A stretch of 64,000 nucleotides of DNA from Pelodera strongyloides (GCA_036852015.1 JAANDG010000167.1:124001-188000); one strand, 5' to 3'. Positions 10,980 through 24,328 are shown, counted from the stretch's first letter. Translations and numbers: made by a program. The notes: a model not told the origin generated them from the sequence alone.

Positions 10980-13900
10980 TTACTGTTTCTGCGCGTTCGC
11001 AAAGCGCTCAGACACATTCTTCCAATTGGCGATCTTCCAGATAGCCTAAAAACGGATAATTATAGTGGAAAGGGTCAAAATATGTGTTCCAAATACTAAC
11101 AATTTAGTATAAATAATAGTGTAAGACAATTTATGGCTCAATGCTTCGCTCTAAACCGCTGCTATGAAGATAAAGATTCTTTCCGTAACAGGGGTACAGG
11201 TGGGTGCGTGAAAACACGCACGAACCACTTCCGGATTGGTTTTGACCACCTCCGGAAGCAATTCCAATTATTCCAAATTAATAGATTCCACCGAAACATG
11301 GTATTTTATTTATAAAACGGTCTATCACTAAGCTAAAGAAACCACCTCCATTTACGCACGGAATTTATACCCTGTATCCGTAAATACGATAATAAGATAT
11401 AATAGTGGTCATTGGTAACTAATAAACGATCCAAGCTAAAAATACCTTGACATAGTCGGGTCTCACATTCTTGTACTGCAAGTAATAAGCATGCTCCCAA
11501 ACATCAATTCCAAACAGGGGGACGAGTCCAGTGGTTGGCTCTGAAAGATTTCCTATTTAGAAATTGCCGTTATAAAGGGGAAGACGGCGAATGAACCAGG
11601 TGCCATATTCACCACTCAATTCCGCGTGGTGGAAGTCCCCGTATTTTTCTCTGCGTCTCGCACATTAGAATGCTATTTTCTGTCCCCAGGCACTATTTAC
11701 CCGAGGGAATCGGAGTGGTGAATATGGCATCAGAACACGGTTCCACTAAAGCTCTAGTTTAGTAAAAAAAATTACCGCAACTGATACGTGCCACGTGCTC
11801 CAGCAATAGAATCAAAACCGAAAGCACTATATGCTTAGTTTGGCACACCTTCGCTACGAAATGTATGGCAATTATTTGAAAAAATTTAAGCGTGGTGCTC
11901 TCACTAACCCTTCGTTTACAGCCTGCTACGTTTCTTTACACATTTCTAGCCGTTGTTATGCATTGAGTATTTTTTCTAAATTCGTCACTAGATCCCTTAT
12001 TAGTATGTATGTGTCATAAGGCACTTCATCTTAGGGTAACCATTTGGTTTTGTTCTGCTGTGAAATACTATGCATGTTCTTATTTGTGTTGTTTCCTCAC
12101 CAATAAATTATTATTACAATTGGTCCTACTAAGTTACTACCTTATTTATTTTGTTTTGTATTACAGTATTACAAGAGAACTAACCAAGAGGATCCTGATT
12201 GGGGCACGTGGCCACTCTCATTCTGTTGCTCTTGGGACAGTAGCCGAGCCATCCCCATCCGGAGCCCTGAACAAAAACAGTGAAAACGCGCGAATTAGAG
12301 TTTATACCAAAGGAGGCAACATTATCGCACTGCGTGAGTAGCTGGGCCTCTTAAACGTGCCTAGCCTGTGTATGTGTGTTTATCTCTTTTTTATTGACAT
12401 TGTCGAGTGCTAAATTGTATTGCTTGAATAAAGAGTTATATAAGCAAATTCTCTGTGTGATGTGTGCTACTTACACTTATACACAATCAGAAGCAGAACG
12501 TGACCAGCAGAACTTTCTATTGTGACAGATGATATAATGAAACACGAAAAAAGAGCGACTAATTCCGTCAGAATCGAATCAAACTTCTGCATATATCCTG
12601 CTTCTGCTTGACAACGATGAACGCGGTATGCGGTCAAGATATACTTTGACTTGCGTGTGTGTGAACGCATCACGAACAAAGTTGGGGAGATTTTTGCGAT
12701 CAAATCACAAAATAAACTATTGTTTACTCCGGCAAACAATGGAGCTTCTATTACCTGAACAGCAACAGTTGCAGTGGAAAGAGTCTCTTGCATCTTTTCC
12801 AACGATCCAAAATCTCTGTTGATCGCCTCGAGAAGCTCCTTGCTAGGCTCACCGCCGTCCTGGAATTAATTCGCTTTATTTTTTTATATAACCGAAACCG
12901 AAACCGATAGGGGTATAGGTTGGTGCATGCGTGGACACACGCACGAAGCACCAACCACCCCCGGATTGGTCTTGACCACCTCCGAAAGCAATTCGAAATT
13001 AATATATTTGGGCGAAACATGCTGTTTTATGAAAGTGGTCTACCACTAAGCTAAACAAACCATCTACAACCGCTTCCATTTACGCACGGAAATCATACCC
13101 TGGTAGGCTGTAGCATCACAATGATGATGACCCTCCCCCGCCCCCCTGCACCGTTTACCATAAAAACGACGTGTTTATCATATTATGATTTGGACGTGGC
13201 TTATAAACATACCTTTGCCAGGTTGGTCCAGAAAATGGTGTGATTGATGTGACCACCTCCGTTGAATTTTACGGCAGGCTGGAGTGCAATCACCTCCTTG
13301 ACGTTACCTGCAAATAAGAGTGCTCAAAGCTCTTAACGAGAAAAATAGCGGCCTTGCCGAAGAGTAAATAGTTTATGTTTACGTTCAAGGTAGATATTCA
13401 AAAAGATTAAAATCTGTGCATGACTACTCATGAAGTCAATCTTTGAGCTGAGTAATGTACTGAACTAACAATCGCACTGGGGAAACTTGGCGACATCGCC
13501 GCGCCAAAAATAAGGGTCCGCCACAGCGGGGCGGCGCACTGCGCCTAGAGCGCGCGGCAGGCGCGCCACAGGTCCGCGAAAGGATATTCAACGCAGTTGG
13601 GCGAACCTGCGGAACTTTTCGTAGGTTCCGCGGCAAGTCCGCCGTAGGTGCGCTCCAGATGCGCCCTGAGACCGCCGTAGGTGCGCCATTTACCATTCGC
13701 GCACTCCGGCGCACCCGCCGCGCACCTTATGCGGATTGCGCCGCCCCGCTGTGGCGGACCCTCATTTTTGGCGCGGCGATGTCGCCAAGTTGCACGTTGC
13801 GAGAACAGCACGCTATTGAAGCGCACAACATTACAATATGACATTCCGTCGCGCAGAAAGATATCAACGAATCAACGAACCCTTGGCCAGAGCTTCAGCA

Positions 13901-14316
13901 GACTTCTCCTCCATTGTGTTCAGATTGTTCACATAGGTGGCATGATGCTTCTGATGATGCAGCTGCATGATCTCGGCCGAGATAACCGGTTCCAAAGCTC
14001 CATAGTCGTAAGCCAGGTCGGGAAGTGTGTGCTTAGCACGCACACTGGAAAACAAATCCGTATATTGTTAATATATAAGATGCGTATATATTGTAAATCC
14101 GTATACATATATAAGCTGTCCAATAAGGTAAAACAGTGCTAAACCAACCAAGCTATACAACACCACTGTCCGTGGCAAAGTAGGTTGGAGATGGATTTAT
14201 TTAGTAAGTAATGAACCGTGGCGGTGATATGTAAAGCAGTAAAGCTCCATATACAAATTTACTCACCTTGCTGTGGAAGCAAGACGCTGAAGAGAGACTC
14301 GGGCACCGCTGAACAT
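10980..14316 (-). CDS. sod-2: Superoxide dismutase [Mn], mitochondrial
   Basis: Exons in coding order: 14316-14267, 14044-13881, 13307-13213, 12859-12755, 12266-12185, 11540-11446, 11045-10980; 657 nt, 218 aa, phases agree throughout. The enzyme converts matrix superoxide to H2O2 and O2. Residues 1-20 ([14 protein letters not shown]...) form a basic targeting peptide; the mature part starts at [16 protein letters not shown], as in other Mn-SODs. Ligand motifs are intact: LHHQKHH (His46), [11 protein letters not shown], and [14 protein letters not shown] (Asp and His). GSGWGWLGY and the C-terminal [15 protein letters not shown] are also typical. A 3' splice acceptor (CCTTTCAG) ends 8 bases before the ATG, suggesting trans-splicing. 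Introns contain a GC-rich palindrome and other repeats; codons are intact. Confidence 0.97.
11195..11380 (+). mobile_element. MITE family D, copy 2
   Basis: Starts AGGGGTACAGGTGGGTGCGT and ends near TTTATACCCTGT; contains CACTTCCGGATTGGTTTTGA and CCACCTCCATTTACGCACGG. In the last sod-2 intron. Confidence 0.75.
11601..11736. mobile_element. MITE family C, copy 2
   Basis: GCCATATTCACCACTCAATT...CGGAGTGGTGAATATGGC, with TTTTTCTCTGCGTCTCGC inside. In a sod-2 intron. Confidence 0.8.
12318..12455 (+). repeat. Retroposon tail, copy 1 (partner 36127-36257)
   Basis: GTGAGTAGCTGGGCCTCTTA followed by AACGTGCCTAGCCTGTGT and TGCTTGAATAAAGAGTTATA occurs almost identically at 36127-36257, where it ends in poly-A. 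This looks like the 3' end of a non-LTR element or SINE. A weaker relative is near 54470-54560. Confidence 0.65.
12895..13105 (+). mobile_element. MITE family D, copy 3
   Basis: ATAGGGGTATAGGTTGGTGC ... CGGAAATCATACCCTG; the most complete copy of the family. In a sod-2 intron. Confidence 0.8.
13489..13789. mobile_element. GC-rich long palindrome in a sod-2 intron
   Basis: Arms of about 53 bp, starting CTTGGCGACATCGCCGCGCC and ending with its complement (GGCGCGGCGATGTCGCCAAG), are separated by GC-rich DNA with further inner hairpins. GC content is far above the surrounding AT-rich DNA. Arg-rich open frames here are by-products of composition. Probably a MITE. Confidence 0.8.
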
Positions 14317-15536
14317 CGCTTTTCCTGAAAGGCATTGGATTATTGCAGAATATGATCAGTGCAAACAGAAGGAAAGCAAAAAAAAGCAATAACAAAGAGA
14401 TTTACAAAGGAGAAGACGGGTGTAGCTGTGAGAATCGAGTATTAAGAACACTCCCCTACACAACAATGGACTTTTTACAAGCTTACAATAAGCACTTTTG
14501 CTCAACGATCTAAACACGTTCCCTATATTGCAAAATAGCCACACGATGGTAAAATAGAAAGTTCAATGCACCCCAAATGCACTACTTGTTTTTGTTGTTG
14601 CTATGGGCTCCTCTTACGGGTGCACATTGAATAAAGTGCAAAGATTTGAACAAAATATAACATATGCCCAAAACATTGTTTGTTTGGTCGCAAAGAATTT
14701 TGGAAGGAAAACAAACCTCTCGTCAAAAAAAGGGGGCGTGGCAAAGAATCGTTGTGCGTTTGCGACTTAGTTTGACGAGCCTCGAAAATTACCGTATGCT
14801 TTAGTGAAACTGCATAAAATTTGATTTTACAGTAGGACTATGTAATGTAAGACTTGAAAAGGAATCGCAATGATGATCCAACAAAAACAGTATTCGAATT
14901 GATGGTTACCACGAGAAACGAATCTCCATTTAGGTCAGTAATGGCCAATGGAGGGGAGGTGGGCTTGTCCAGTGGCCTGAAGCACGCCACCGGTCACTAC
15001 TTCGATCCTGGACCGGAACCTCACTAATGGTATACACATCAATGGTTCACCTCGTCAAAGATATAAAATGTTTCACATCACAATGGTATACAAGTTGCTA
15101 GCTGGGTAAAACCGGCGGCGATATATCGGTTTTCGAGAAAATTGGCCTGGGAAGTTTAAAGGCCAGTTCGTCCGGGTTCAGAAATAAACCGGACCCCGGT
15201 GCACCTTTTCTGACGGATAAACCCGTTAATATTTATCTCGTTTATCGTATAATGGCATCTGTCCTAGTCAACATAAAAGTCGTGGTCCACAGCAGTCCCG
15301 CAACCCCAGAAATCCAAAACGAGCTTCTTTTTCTTCTGCTGCCCGTCGGCAGTTGCTCTCGACTCATGACACATATCGAGCACAGGTTTCTTGCATAGAC
15401 TTCTACTTTCGGGGGTCTTTATCTGATGTTTTTAACCGAATCCTTCCCAAAAGCCGACAACAAACTAAACTTCTTTACTGGATTTATCGTGTTGTTCTCT
15501 GTGATTATCAAGTTCTCTGTGATCTGTGATACATAG

Positions 15537-15703
15537 CGGCCTGTTTTTGAAACGCATCGTGGACAACTGAATTCTTTCATATTTGTGCAATTTTGCTCGA
15601 ATTTGGCTCGATTTCTTATTCTAATTTATGTTCATTTGCATATGCTGCATAAGAATGCGGTGTACTCAATGTGTTCAAAAACCGGCCGGTATTTCGCTTA
15701 AGA
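15537..15703. mobile_element. MITE family A copy
   Basis: GGCCTGTTTTTGAAACGCAT at the left, TTCAAAAACCGGCCGGTATT and TCGCTT at the right, standard interior with CATTTGCATATGCTGCATAA. Confidence 0.75.
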
Positions 15704-16228
15704 CGCCAAATAATGAACTGATTCACAGTGCTTATTAGGCCTTGGATTTCAGTAAACCATTCTTTTCTGCGATTTTCCTATTTTAGAAATCCGGAGTTTC
15801 ATCACGGAACTTTTAGGAAGCCGGGAGCTTTATCACAGAATAACCGGGAAATGTTGTATATATGGGCCTCAAATCGTCATTTCGAATTTTTGCGTACTCT
15901 AGCACGAATTTTAGAATTCAGGGTCCGATGTTTGTTTACATGAAAAGAGTTCTTGTTGTTGTTTGAACTGAACCCAATGAGATAAACATACAGTAGTATC
16001 AATTTCAAACCGTAGTGTGTCTCGAACGGACTTATCAAATGGCATAATGCCAGTTGTAGTTTGTCACAAAATCACGTTTGAAAGCGGAATAATTTTCGGT
16101 AAGGGAAAGGAAAACTACGGTATTGTACGAAATGACGAATACAATGGTAATTTGAATGTTCCAAAAAAGGAGGAACCGTTCATCAACATTCCTCTTCTAT
16201 ATGCATCATCCTACTTTTCTAAGATCTG

Positions 16229-16350
16229 TATTCCCTCTCTCTATTTCTTCTCTCTCTCTCCCTCTCTCTCTATTCCTCTCTCTCTCTCTCTATTCCTCTC
16301 TCTCTCCCTCTCACTATATTCCTCCATTCCTCTATTCCTCTCAATTCCCT
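16229..16350. repeat. CT-rich microsatellite
   Basis: About 120 bases dominated by TCTCTC with CCTCTCTCTATTCCTC variants. It creates Ser/Leu-rich and Arg/Glu-rich open frames on both strands that are not genes. Confidence 0.9.
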
Positions 16351-18608
16351 GTGAAACTTTGTGCCCCTTACTCCACTTTCTTTCCCTCTCAATATCACAC
16401 ATCTGCAAATTCATTTCTGATTGTGGAAACGTATAATACGATTCTGGATTCTCGATGCGACTAATTGTACCATGCAAATCTTGCTCCTGAAAATTTGTTG
16501 TGGGTTCGAGTTCCGTGCGAGACGAACGTTTTCTGTGATCAATTTTGCCTGGTAGTTATCAAAACTAACTTTATGAACCTATTTCGTTTCGTTCATACAA
16601 ACAAAAGAGCAAACAAACTCTTCTCCTTTATATAATAAGCTCGCACCTATGCGTAACTGTTTTGAAATCGGGTTTGTTTCTGATACAAACCATGTCATCA
16701 GGTATAAATAAGAAGTGTGTGTATGTGTGTACGCAATTGTGAATTGCGGCATCATGCAAACTGCCAATCATGAGCTATGCCACAAATCCAAATGGCAAAC
16801 AAAACAAGATGATCGATAATAACATGCCCGATTTTAGGAGATGTAGACCGATACCAGTATGCGGTAATTTTAATAACAATAAATAATAATGTGATTTTCA
16901 TGTGGAAATTACCTTATGAATTCTCCAACGCGAGTCTGAAAGATGCACCTATTTTCGTCGATTTGAGGTTACGTCACTGGACTTCAAGTACACCTTTTAT
17001 GGCTTGTATAGAATTTATTGTTAGGTTGGGAATGCATTTTTCCCCAGCACTTTTGCAGATCAGCGATCTCTTCTTGCTAGCATTAGTTTAGCACAAACGC
17101 ACTGGGACGCAGTTGTCCGTCATAAGTTTTAAAAGGCGGTTATAATGTCGCTTTCCAATTAGACTAGTACGCAGTGTTTGCCGCAAGCAACCACTTTCGG
17201 GGCACTTGCTGTGTCGCTGTGTAGATGACGGTGACACAAAATCGCTTTGCTCTAATTCGCTTCTGTCGCCGGTGGCATATATAAAGAAGAAATTTGTGCC
17301 ACAGTCATAGTGTGTGACGCTATGGGCTATGGGCAGGTCAAGTGAACACAACTTGGTGAGAGAGAGTACTGATCGTTTTCGGTGGTAGAAGGACTCAAGT
17401 ACATTCAAATAAGACAATAATCTTACAAGGGGAAATGTTTGTAACTACTTTCGTAACTACCGCTACTACTTTCATTTGCTATACCGCTATACGTAGTCTA
17501 ACTTTTTTTTGCTACCCCAAAGAAGCGAAATTAGTCGTGTAACTCTATGCCCAATTTGTGAGACTTTGAGGTTTCGATTGCGTAGGATTGAAAGTCGCCT
17601 CTCTCTCTCTCTCTCTCTCGGGACTCCGGAAGGCGACGGCCAATATATAAAATATCCATGAGGCAAAAACAGTTATAGATATTTACTTTTCAACAGTTAT
17701 CAGCTAGGCAAAGAATATTCGTATGTATTCATTGGTAAATGTAAAGGGACTGATCCACATATAATAAAAAGTTGTGTACCTACATAATAAAAACCTATTA
17801 TATATTGTTAGGTGTGCATTATCTGTAATCTCTAAAGGTAAAGTAATACAGAATAAAAATCGTAATGCAATTACATGAGTTTCATTATATTATACAGGCA
17901 TCATCCACAACAATTACCAAAAAAAAGAAGGCATTATCAGCTAGGCAAGCTTACTAAGCCAATCACATTTGCATGTTGGAGAGTTCACGTACTAGGTTAG
18001 GTGCCCTTTCATTTTGTGGCTCACACATCCTTTATTCCTTTATACTTACGTGTCTCGTACCAGACTGGTAATATGTGCGATGGACCATGATCCTCATGGG
18101 TGCTCCCCCCGCCTAATAGTAGGCGGGTCGGGAGGAAACCCGCCATTTTATTGGGAAGCGACATCATGTATATCTATTCTAACACTAACAATAAGCAACC
18201 TTTTATGCAGTTTTTTGATTTATGACTGTAGTTTAGTATTCTAATTTATTCTCTTATTTACTTTGCTACAGTATTAATTCACAATTACCAATAATCAATT
18301 CAGTTTTTTTTTAAATCACAATTGCCAATAACCAAACGGCCGGTTTTTGAATCCTGTCCTGTGTTAGACACCAGCATCAGCATGGAAAAAGGAAATAATT
18401 TTGTTGCATGCAAAAGGATATGATCAGAAAAAAAAGAATCGCTCGTTTTCACGCTGGATTTGAATCCCTTTAAGTAACACCGTGAATTTCACAACTCTAT
18501 ATAAAGTTAAAAGGTAACGAGTACCGGGTTATAGCAACCGAATGCGCAAAAACGGTACACCGGGGTTCAGTTTATGTCTGAAGTCTAACCATCCAATGCT
18601 GAGTCGGT

Positions 18609-18933
18609 TGTAAGTGAGGAGAAGTTGCAAGTGATTAATTGCTTTGTACTTATTGTTAGGTATGTGGTGTGTGTGTGTGTTATTTTTATAGTTAGCTGTT
18701 CTTAGATAAATTGCACTTCTCTCTATCTTATGTTGTTTACTAACACATGCTGCAACTAACATCAGTTGTGTGTGTATTGACCAAGAGCGCTAGCTCTTGG
18801 CCATGGTCCAAGGATAAAGTATAATGGCTATATTCTCTGTGTATCTTTCTGAACATCTACAACACACTATATACAGAGATATATTTTAATAGAATGCCTA
18901 GCGGCGGGGCCGGCCGCTAGCCAGAGTTCTACA
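18609..18933 (+). repeat. Left LTR of the deleted element
   Basis: 325 bp, TGTAAG...TCTACA, over most of its length nearly identical to 19874-20184 apart from small indels (for example in the GT microsatellite). Confidence 0.85.
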
Positions 18934-19873
18934 TGGCGACCGCGGAGGTCTGCCTATTCCACCTATTCTGGCAGACTTCGAACCTACATCTTCCGCCTGA
19001 TTCGACAACAATTCACAACATTCAATGATATTCGTAACTTTCCTAACTCCATATCGACATTTTACTAGTAATCGCCCCTCTGCTAATATTTTGTCGACAT
19101 CTACAATACTCTCTTCTCTACTCTTCATATATATCTGCTATCGGGTCGATAGACGAAGTGCAAGGATCAACTGAGAAAAGCAAAGGAGCTGCGACCTTGC
19201 CGCCTGAAGCTAAGTTTTATATTTTGTGGTAGAGGAAGTTGAGTTACCATAACTAGTACTATCGTTAGTCACTGAACAATATTCTTGATGGTGGATTCCA
19301 GTTGAATGTAAGAAGGTTTTAACGATAAGCAGCCCCATAAGGACAACCCAACTGAGCTAGGGATGAGATATTTTTATTGAATGTAAATAATTATATTTAT
19401 GAGCCCCGCTAAGATGATGTGCGATACATCCCCGGCAACAATTTAAGGATGGGTGGTTGGGCAGCATGGATTTTGCCGGATCCCACATTAGCCAGTTGAG
19501 GATAAGCAAATAATGATAATATAAGTTACCCAGTAGGGCTCACTGAAGTGTAACTAGTCCTTATGTATTGAAAATTTGATCGTTATTTTGATTCGAATTG
19601 AACATTGTTCTAGGAGATTGTACTAGACTTTAACTTTCTTATTTTAATGTTGTGATACAACTGACATTGTTGTTGAATTGAATTGACATGTAGCCATATT
19701 GTTGAGATTCTACCTTGTAATGATTAAGATCTTGTGAGAAGACACACAACTCTAGCCATTTTGAAGTTAAGATCTTGATATTGTTTATTTGATAGATGTT
19801 AAGACGTTGTCTTGTTTATCTAAAAGACCATCTCAATAAGAGCTGGGGTCCAGCTCTTGTTGAGAGAGGGCGA

Positions 19874-20184
19874 TGTAAGAAGTTGCAAGTGATTAATTGC
19901 TTTGTACTTATTGTTAGGTGTGTGGTGTGTGTGTGTGTGTTATTTTTATAGTTAGCTGTTCTTAGATAAATTGCACTTCTCTCTATCTTATGTTTACTAA
20001 CACATGCTGCAACTAACATCAGTTGTGTGTGTGTATTGACCAAGAGCGCTAGCTCTTGGCCATGGTCCAAGGATAAAGTATAATGGCTATATTCTCTGTG
20101 TATTATTCTACAACACGCAATATACAGAGTTATATTTTAATAGAATGGCTAGCGGCGGGGCCGGCCGCTAGCCAGAGTTCTACA
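19874..20184 (+). repeat. Right LTR of the deleted element
   Basis: 311 bp, TGTAAG...TCTACA; directly preceded by a purine-rich tract. Confidence 0.85.
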
Positions 20185-20187
20185 CTT

Positions 20188-20320
20188 TATTTTAACTGAA
20201 CTTTTCCATCTCGGAATCCCATCTCGGAATAGTCGTACAGTAAAGAAATAGCATGGAAAGGCGGAGTCCAAGACAATTCCGAGATGGGATTCCGAGATGG
20301 AAAAGTTCAGTTAAAATACC
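20188..20320. mobile_element. Short palindromic MITE
   Basis: ATTTTAACTGAACTTTTCCA... and its exact complement at the far end (...TGGAAAAGTTCAGTTAAAAT) flank about 50 bp. It abuts the right LTR of the deleted element. Confidence 0.8.
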
Positions 20321-20378
20321 GACTCCGATTTCCTGACTTTCTTTTCCTATTGCGTAATTGATGACAAACTTTTCTAGC

Positions 20379-23300
20379 ATGTCTGACGAAATGAAGGAAG
20401 AACAAGAACTCATGAGTCTGTCAGACGAGTATGTTATTGTTTTTGTTGCATTTAAAGCGAAATAGCAGCCGGTTTTTGAATCGCATCGCGGATAACTGGT
20501 TTCTTATGGTATTTATGGTCGAATTGTGACCGACTTTTTATTTATGCTCATTTACATATGATACATAAAACTGCAAGTGACCGCGATATGTTCCAGAAAA
20601 CCGGCCGGCATTTCGTTTTAAAGCGAAATGCCGGCCGGTTTTTGAAACGTATGGTGGACAACTAAATTCTCACATATTTATGCTAAGTTGCTCGAAGTTA
20701 GCGCGATTTTTATTCTAATTTATGCTCATTTGCATAAGTCGCATAAGAATGCTGTTGTTGTCGATGCTTTTCAAAAACCGTTTAAAGGGACTGGTTCACC
20801 TGAAATAGTGTCCTATAGGACAATTACCCTTTCTGCATTCCGGACCGCTCAATCCACCACTTTATCACCCAATATCTTCGTCAGTATTGAAATAGAACAC
20901 TACATTTTGTATTCCTAATTTTTATTATCCCTTATAGAAAATAAATAAACATAAAAAAACAGACACTATTTCAGGTGAACCGATCCCTTTAATATACTAT
21001 AGAATCGGTTTTTTTTCGGGTCGGTTAGTTGACAAAGTACCTCGTTGGAGACATGCTACTCCCGGCGTTTCAAATATTAGACTTTATTTATTATATCCAG
21101 AAAAGTTTTAAAAAATACAATTTAATTTTTGGCGGCCACACCCCGTAATTTCTCTTTGTTTTAGAGGGCAAAAGGAACACCCCGAAGATAAGAAACGAAG
21201 AGAGGAAGAAGAACTCCGAGATTACACAGCAGAATGCCTGGAAATGCAAAAATTTTATGAAGAAGAGACGAGAGCGGTGAGTTAAAGCGAAATACCCGCC
21301 TATTTTTGAAACACATCGAGCACTCCGTCATTCTTATGCGGCGTATGCAAATGAACATAAATTAGAATAAAAAATCGGTTTTGCATGTTGGGCTCAAAAA
21401 AAGGTTATTTTTTTGTAGGTAGGAAAGTGAAAATAAAAATAAACAAAAACTTTTGGATGAAAAGAAAAACAATTTCAAACTCCTCCAAAAAATGCCTTCA
21501 CTATGGGATTTCGGTTTTTTGCTTCAATTGTTGGATTTCTCGCATCCCGCACGTCCCGGCTGCATAGAAAGGCATCTCCCGACGCATCACGGCTGCGGCG
21601 CGGTGTCCCAATGCAATGTGTTGAGCCAAATGAAGTGTTGAAGGGACATGCCCACGAGAAAAAAGTTTTCCTCAATTTACTTGTAAAGAATGTCCGGAAT
21701 TTCAGAAATATTGCTGTGAAAACCGCATTGCTTGAAGCCTAAAACTCACGGAGTTATTCCCCGTCAAACAGTTCGGCCAGGTACCGTAGTCAGCAACGTC
21801 AAAATTCGTTTTTACGGTTGATATCCGTTCATTTGCATTCTTTCACTATATAAGAATGGTCAAACGAATAAAGATCATCCCGACGACTATAAAGAGGCGT
21901 TTCCAATAATACAAGAATGCCCTAAAAGCGAGAGAATTGACTCTGACTACGGTACCTGGCCGAACTCTTTGCCGGGGAATAGCTCTGTGAGTTGTAGGCT
22001 TCAAGCAATGCGGTTTTCACAGTAATATTTCTGAAATTCCGGACATTCTTTACAAATTAATCCAGGAAAAATTTATTCTCATGGGCCTCTCCCTTTGACT
22101 CACGTTTATGACAAAATTTGAAATATTTTAATCTGCCGCAATTTTTATGGTATACTGTATTGTGCGCCATTCGTTTTTTCTCAATCTGCGCCAGATGCCT
22201 TTCTATGCAGAATCCCCCTTGACATGCCCTTTAAATTTTTCTCAACTACACCTTGTTTAAAGCGACAGATCACGTGTCCACGAGAAATGCACGAGAAGGC
22301 TCTACATGTTTCTTTCCCGTTATCGATTGATTTTTGTGTGAGCTTTCAACTCTAAACTTTGACTGCGCGCCGCGAACCCATGACCATGACGGGTGCGCGG
22401 CGAAGAGTACCGAGTATCGCCACTGTCGAAGGGCGTACCCTCTTCTTTGCGCAGCTTTCGCCAGGTCGTCGCCAGGTCGTCGCCAGAATGGAAAAATCGG
22501 ATGTGAAATATTCATACCGGGGGTTCAGCTAGCCTGAAATTTAACACAAAATATAATAAAGTTATGATGAACAAACCTTTGGTTTGAACGAATTAACAAA
22601 TATAGAAAAATCTGCCGATAAAAAAAATAAGTGACGTGAGCCCTATCCTTGAAGTTTCGGCTTATTGTACGTCCAGCTGGAACCCGTTTTTTGAAATAAA
22701 TAAATAAATGTCAGATTCCCACTATGGTATTTAATTTTGATGGTTTATCAGTAAAATACTCACCAAATTTTGCGTATTGTGCATTGGATAAAATAAACGT
22801 GTAGGTTTCTCCAAAAAATATGATTTGTTTTGCACCCATTTTCAGGTAAATGCCTTCGTAAGACAAATGGAGGAAGACGAAAATGAGCTCATTGTAGGTG
22901 ACGAAATTTAGTACATACAATTGATTTATCATGCACAAATAGAACTCGTGTTGGTGTAAAATACACGTGCTTCTTTCAGCTTTGTTGAATTCTAAAGGCA
23001 TATGACACTAATGAAGAACAAACTAAATTCATAGAACGTTAATCCAGAAATTATTCGAAACCAAACGGCTCCGCCGCCTGAAACGTCTAGATGTAAATTT
23101 TGTGAATTGACAACTACATCTAGATGTTCTTTTGCAGAATGAGTTTCGATTGAGCTCGACACCCTTTTTATACTGCGGCACATTTTATTCTAATCGAACT
23201 TCCGTAACGCACAGAATGCTAGCGCAAACTACAGTTATACTTTTATGTAATAAGAATGTGTTATTCGCACTTTAAAATTGACCTTATTTTAAGGAGCTCA

Positions 23301-24262
23301 AAGCGCGCTTGGCTTTACTGACGCAACAAGTGAAGGAGGCTGAGGCCCGACGCGAAAATGACATACCCAGCCTCAGGTTTGAACACTCTTTAAAGCGATA
23401 TAATAATAGCCGGGATTGTTGGGAGGGCAGTCCCGGCTATTATTATAGCGGGCGCCAGAATCCCAGTAGGCGCTTTGGTGTACAATGCACCCTAGCTACG
23501 AAGTGGTGTTTTGCGTGGCAAGCCGACACCATTATGATGACAACTGTCATCTGACATAAATGATTTTTCTGCGTATCTCTTCGCTATTTTCAAGTACTTG
23601 CGTAATCATTCTTTTCAGCGAAGTGCCTTCCTTTAACCCAGCTACTGATATGGACGGTTTCGTGGACGGTTTCATTGAATAATAGTTCGCCATTAGCCAA
23701 TTAGCCCCTTTTTAAAGCGGTACAACATCCGGGTTTTTGAACAGTTGTTTATTTAAATTTTGAAATTTTGAAAAGTTTGAATATAGTTTTTTTAAGTTTG
23801 AAAAGTTTTTGAAAAGCGCGCTGCACTTCCATCATCCTACGTATCTTATGCAAATTTACGGTGCCCGTCCGAAGCTTCCGGCACCAAATTTACATAGGAT
23901 ATATAGGAAATGCGCATTATATGTAAATTTCCCGAAGTAGGCACAATACTAAAAGTGGTTTCTTTAAAACGCTATTGTGTTATGCTTATTATTCAAACAA
24001 AACTTGAAGTGTCAGGCCCATGCAAGCTTCATTCGTTGCTCCATTCCATTGGTGTCTTTGTATTTTATTTTTTTGTATTATCTTTTCGCTCGCAATATTT
24101 TTGGCGTAATACACTACAAATTTATGTCTTTATATATTTTTTGCCAATTTTGTTGAATAAAATGTTTTGAAATGGTGATCTACCCTCTAAAAATGTTACT
24201 GTTCATGTTTTTATTTGAATAAAGCGATAGAAAATCAAAAGATCACCACCCCGTTCAAAAAT

Positions 24263-24328
<66 letters not shown>

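Larger units (their letters stand above)
14317..18608. other. 4.3-kb gene-poor region
   Basis: No exon recognised. It contains a family A MITE (15537-15703), a 300-base open frame without ATG (15230-15529), CT-rich microsatellites (16229-16350 and about 17600-17620), a fragment of MITE A end near 18337-18352 and otherwise AT-rich unique sequence. It is the upstream side of sod-2, so part may be regulatory. Confidence 0.5.
18609..20184 (+). mobile_element. Internally deleted LTR retrotransposon (about 1.6 kb)
   Basis: Two direct repeats of 325 and 311 bp (18609-18933 and 19874-20184) each begin TGTAAG and end GAGTTCTACA, and share the GGGGCCGGCCGCTAGCC block near the end. After the left LTR comes TGGCGACCGCGG, a likely primer-binding site; before the right LTR, GAGAGAGGGCGA looks like a polypurine tract. 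The interior is only about 940 bp and has no protease, reverse transcriptase or integrase. I find no matching target-site duplication. It is a non-autonomous element of the same type as 52544-54204. Confidence 0.82.

Noticed and set aside
11775..11835. Possible extra sod-2 exon (reads [13 protein letters not shown] on the minus strand)
   Set aside because: Gives an in-frame stop in the required phase; the correct exon with GSGWGWLGY was found at 12185-12266.
12009..12341. 110-codon plus-strand open frame
   Set aside because: It is antisense to sod-2 exon 5 plus a retroposon tail.
13436..13844. Several overlapping Arg/Ala-rich open frames on both strands
   Set aside because: They lie in the GC-rich palindrome; mirror-image proteins on both strands reflect composition, not genes.
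16017..16477. Open frames of 78-139 codons, Ser/Leu-rich or Arg/Glu-rich
   Set aside because: Produced by the CT microsatellite; no splice or homology support.
17088..17417. 109-codon minus-strand open frame
   Set aside because: Low-support composition, no recognisable family, no splice acceptor at the start; length is compatible with chance.
18898..19128. 76-codon minus-strand frame in the deleted LTR element
   Set aside because: Overlaps the LTR and primer-binding site in antisense and resembles no retrotransposon protein.
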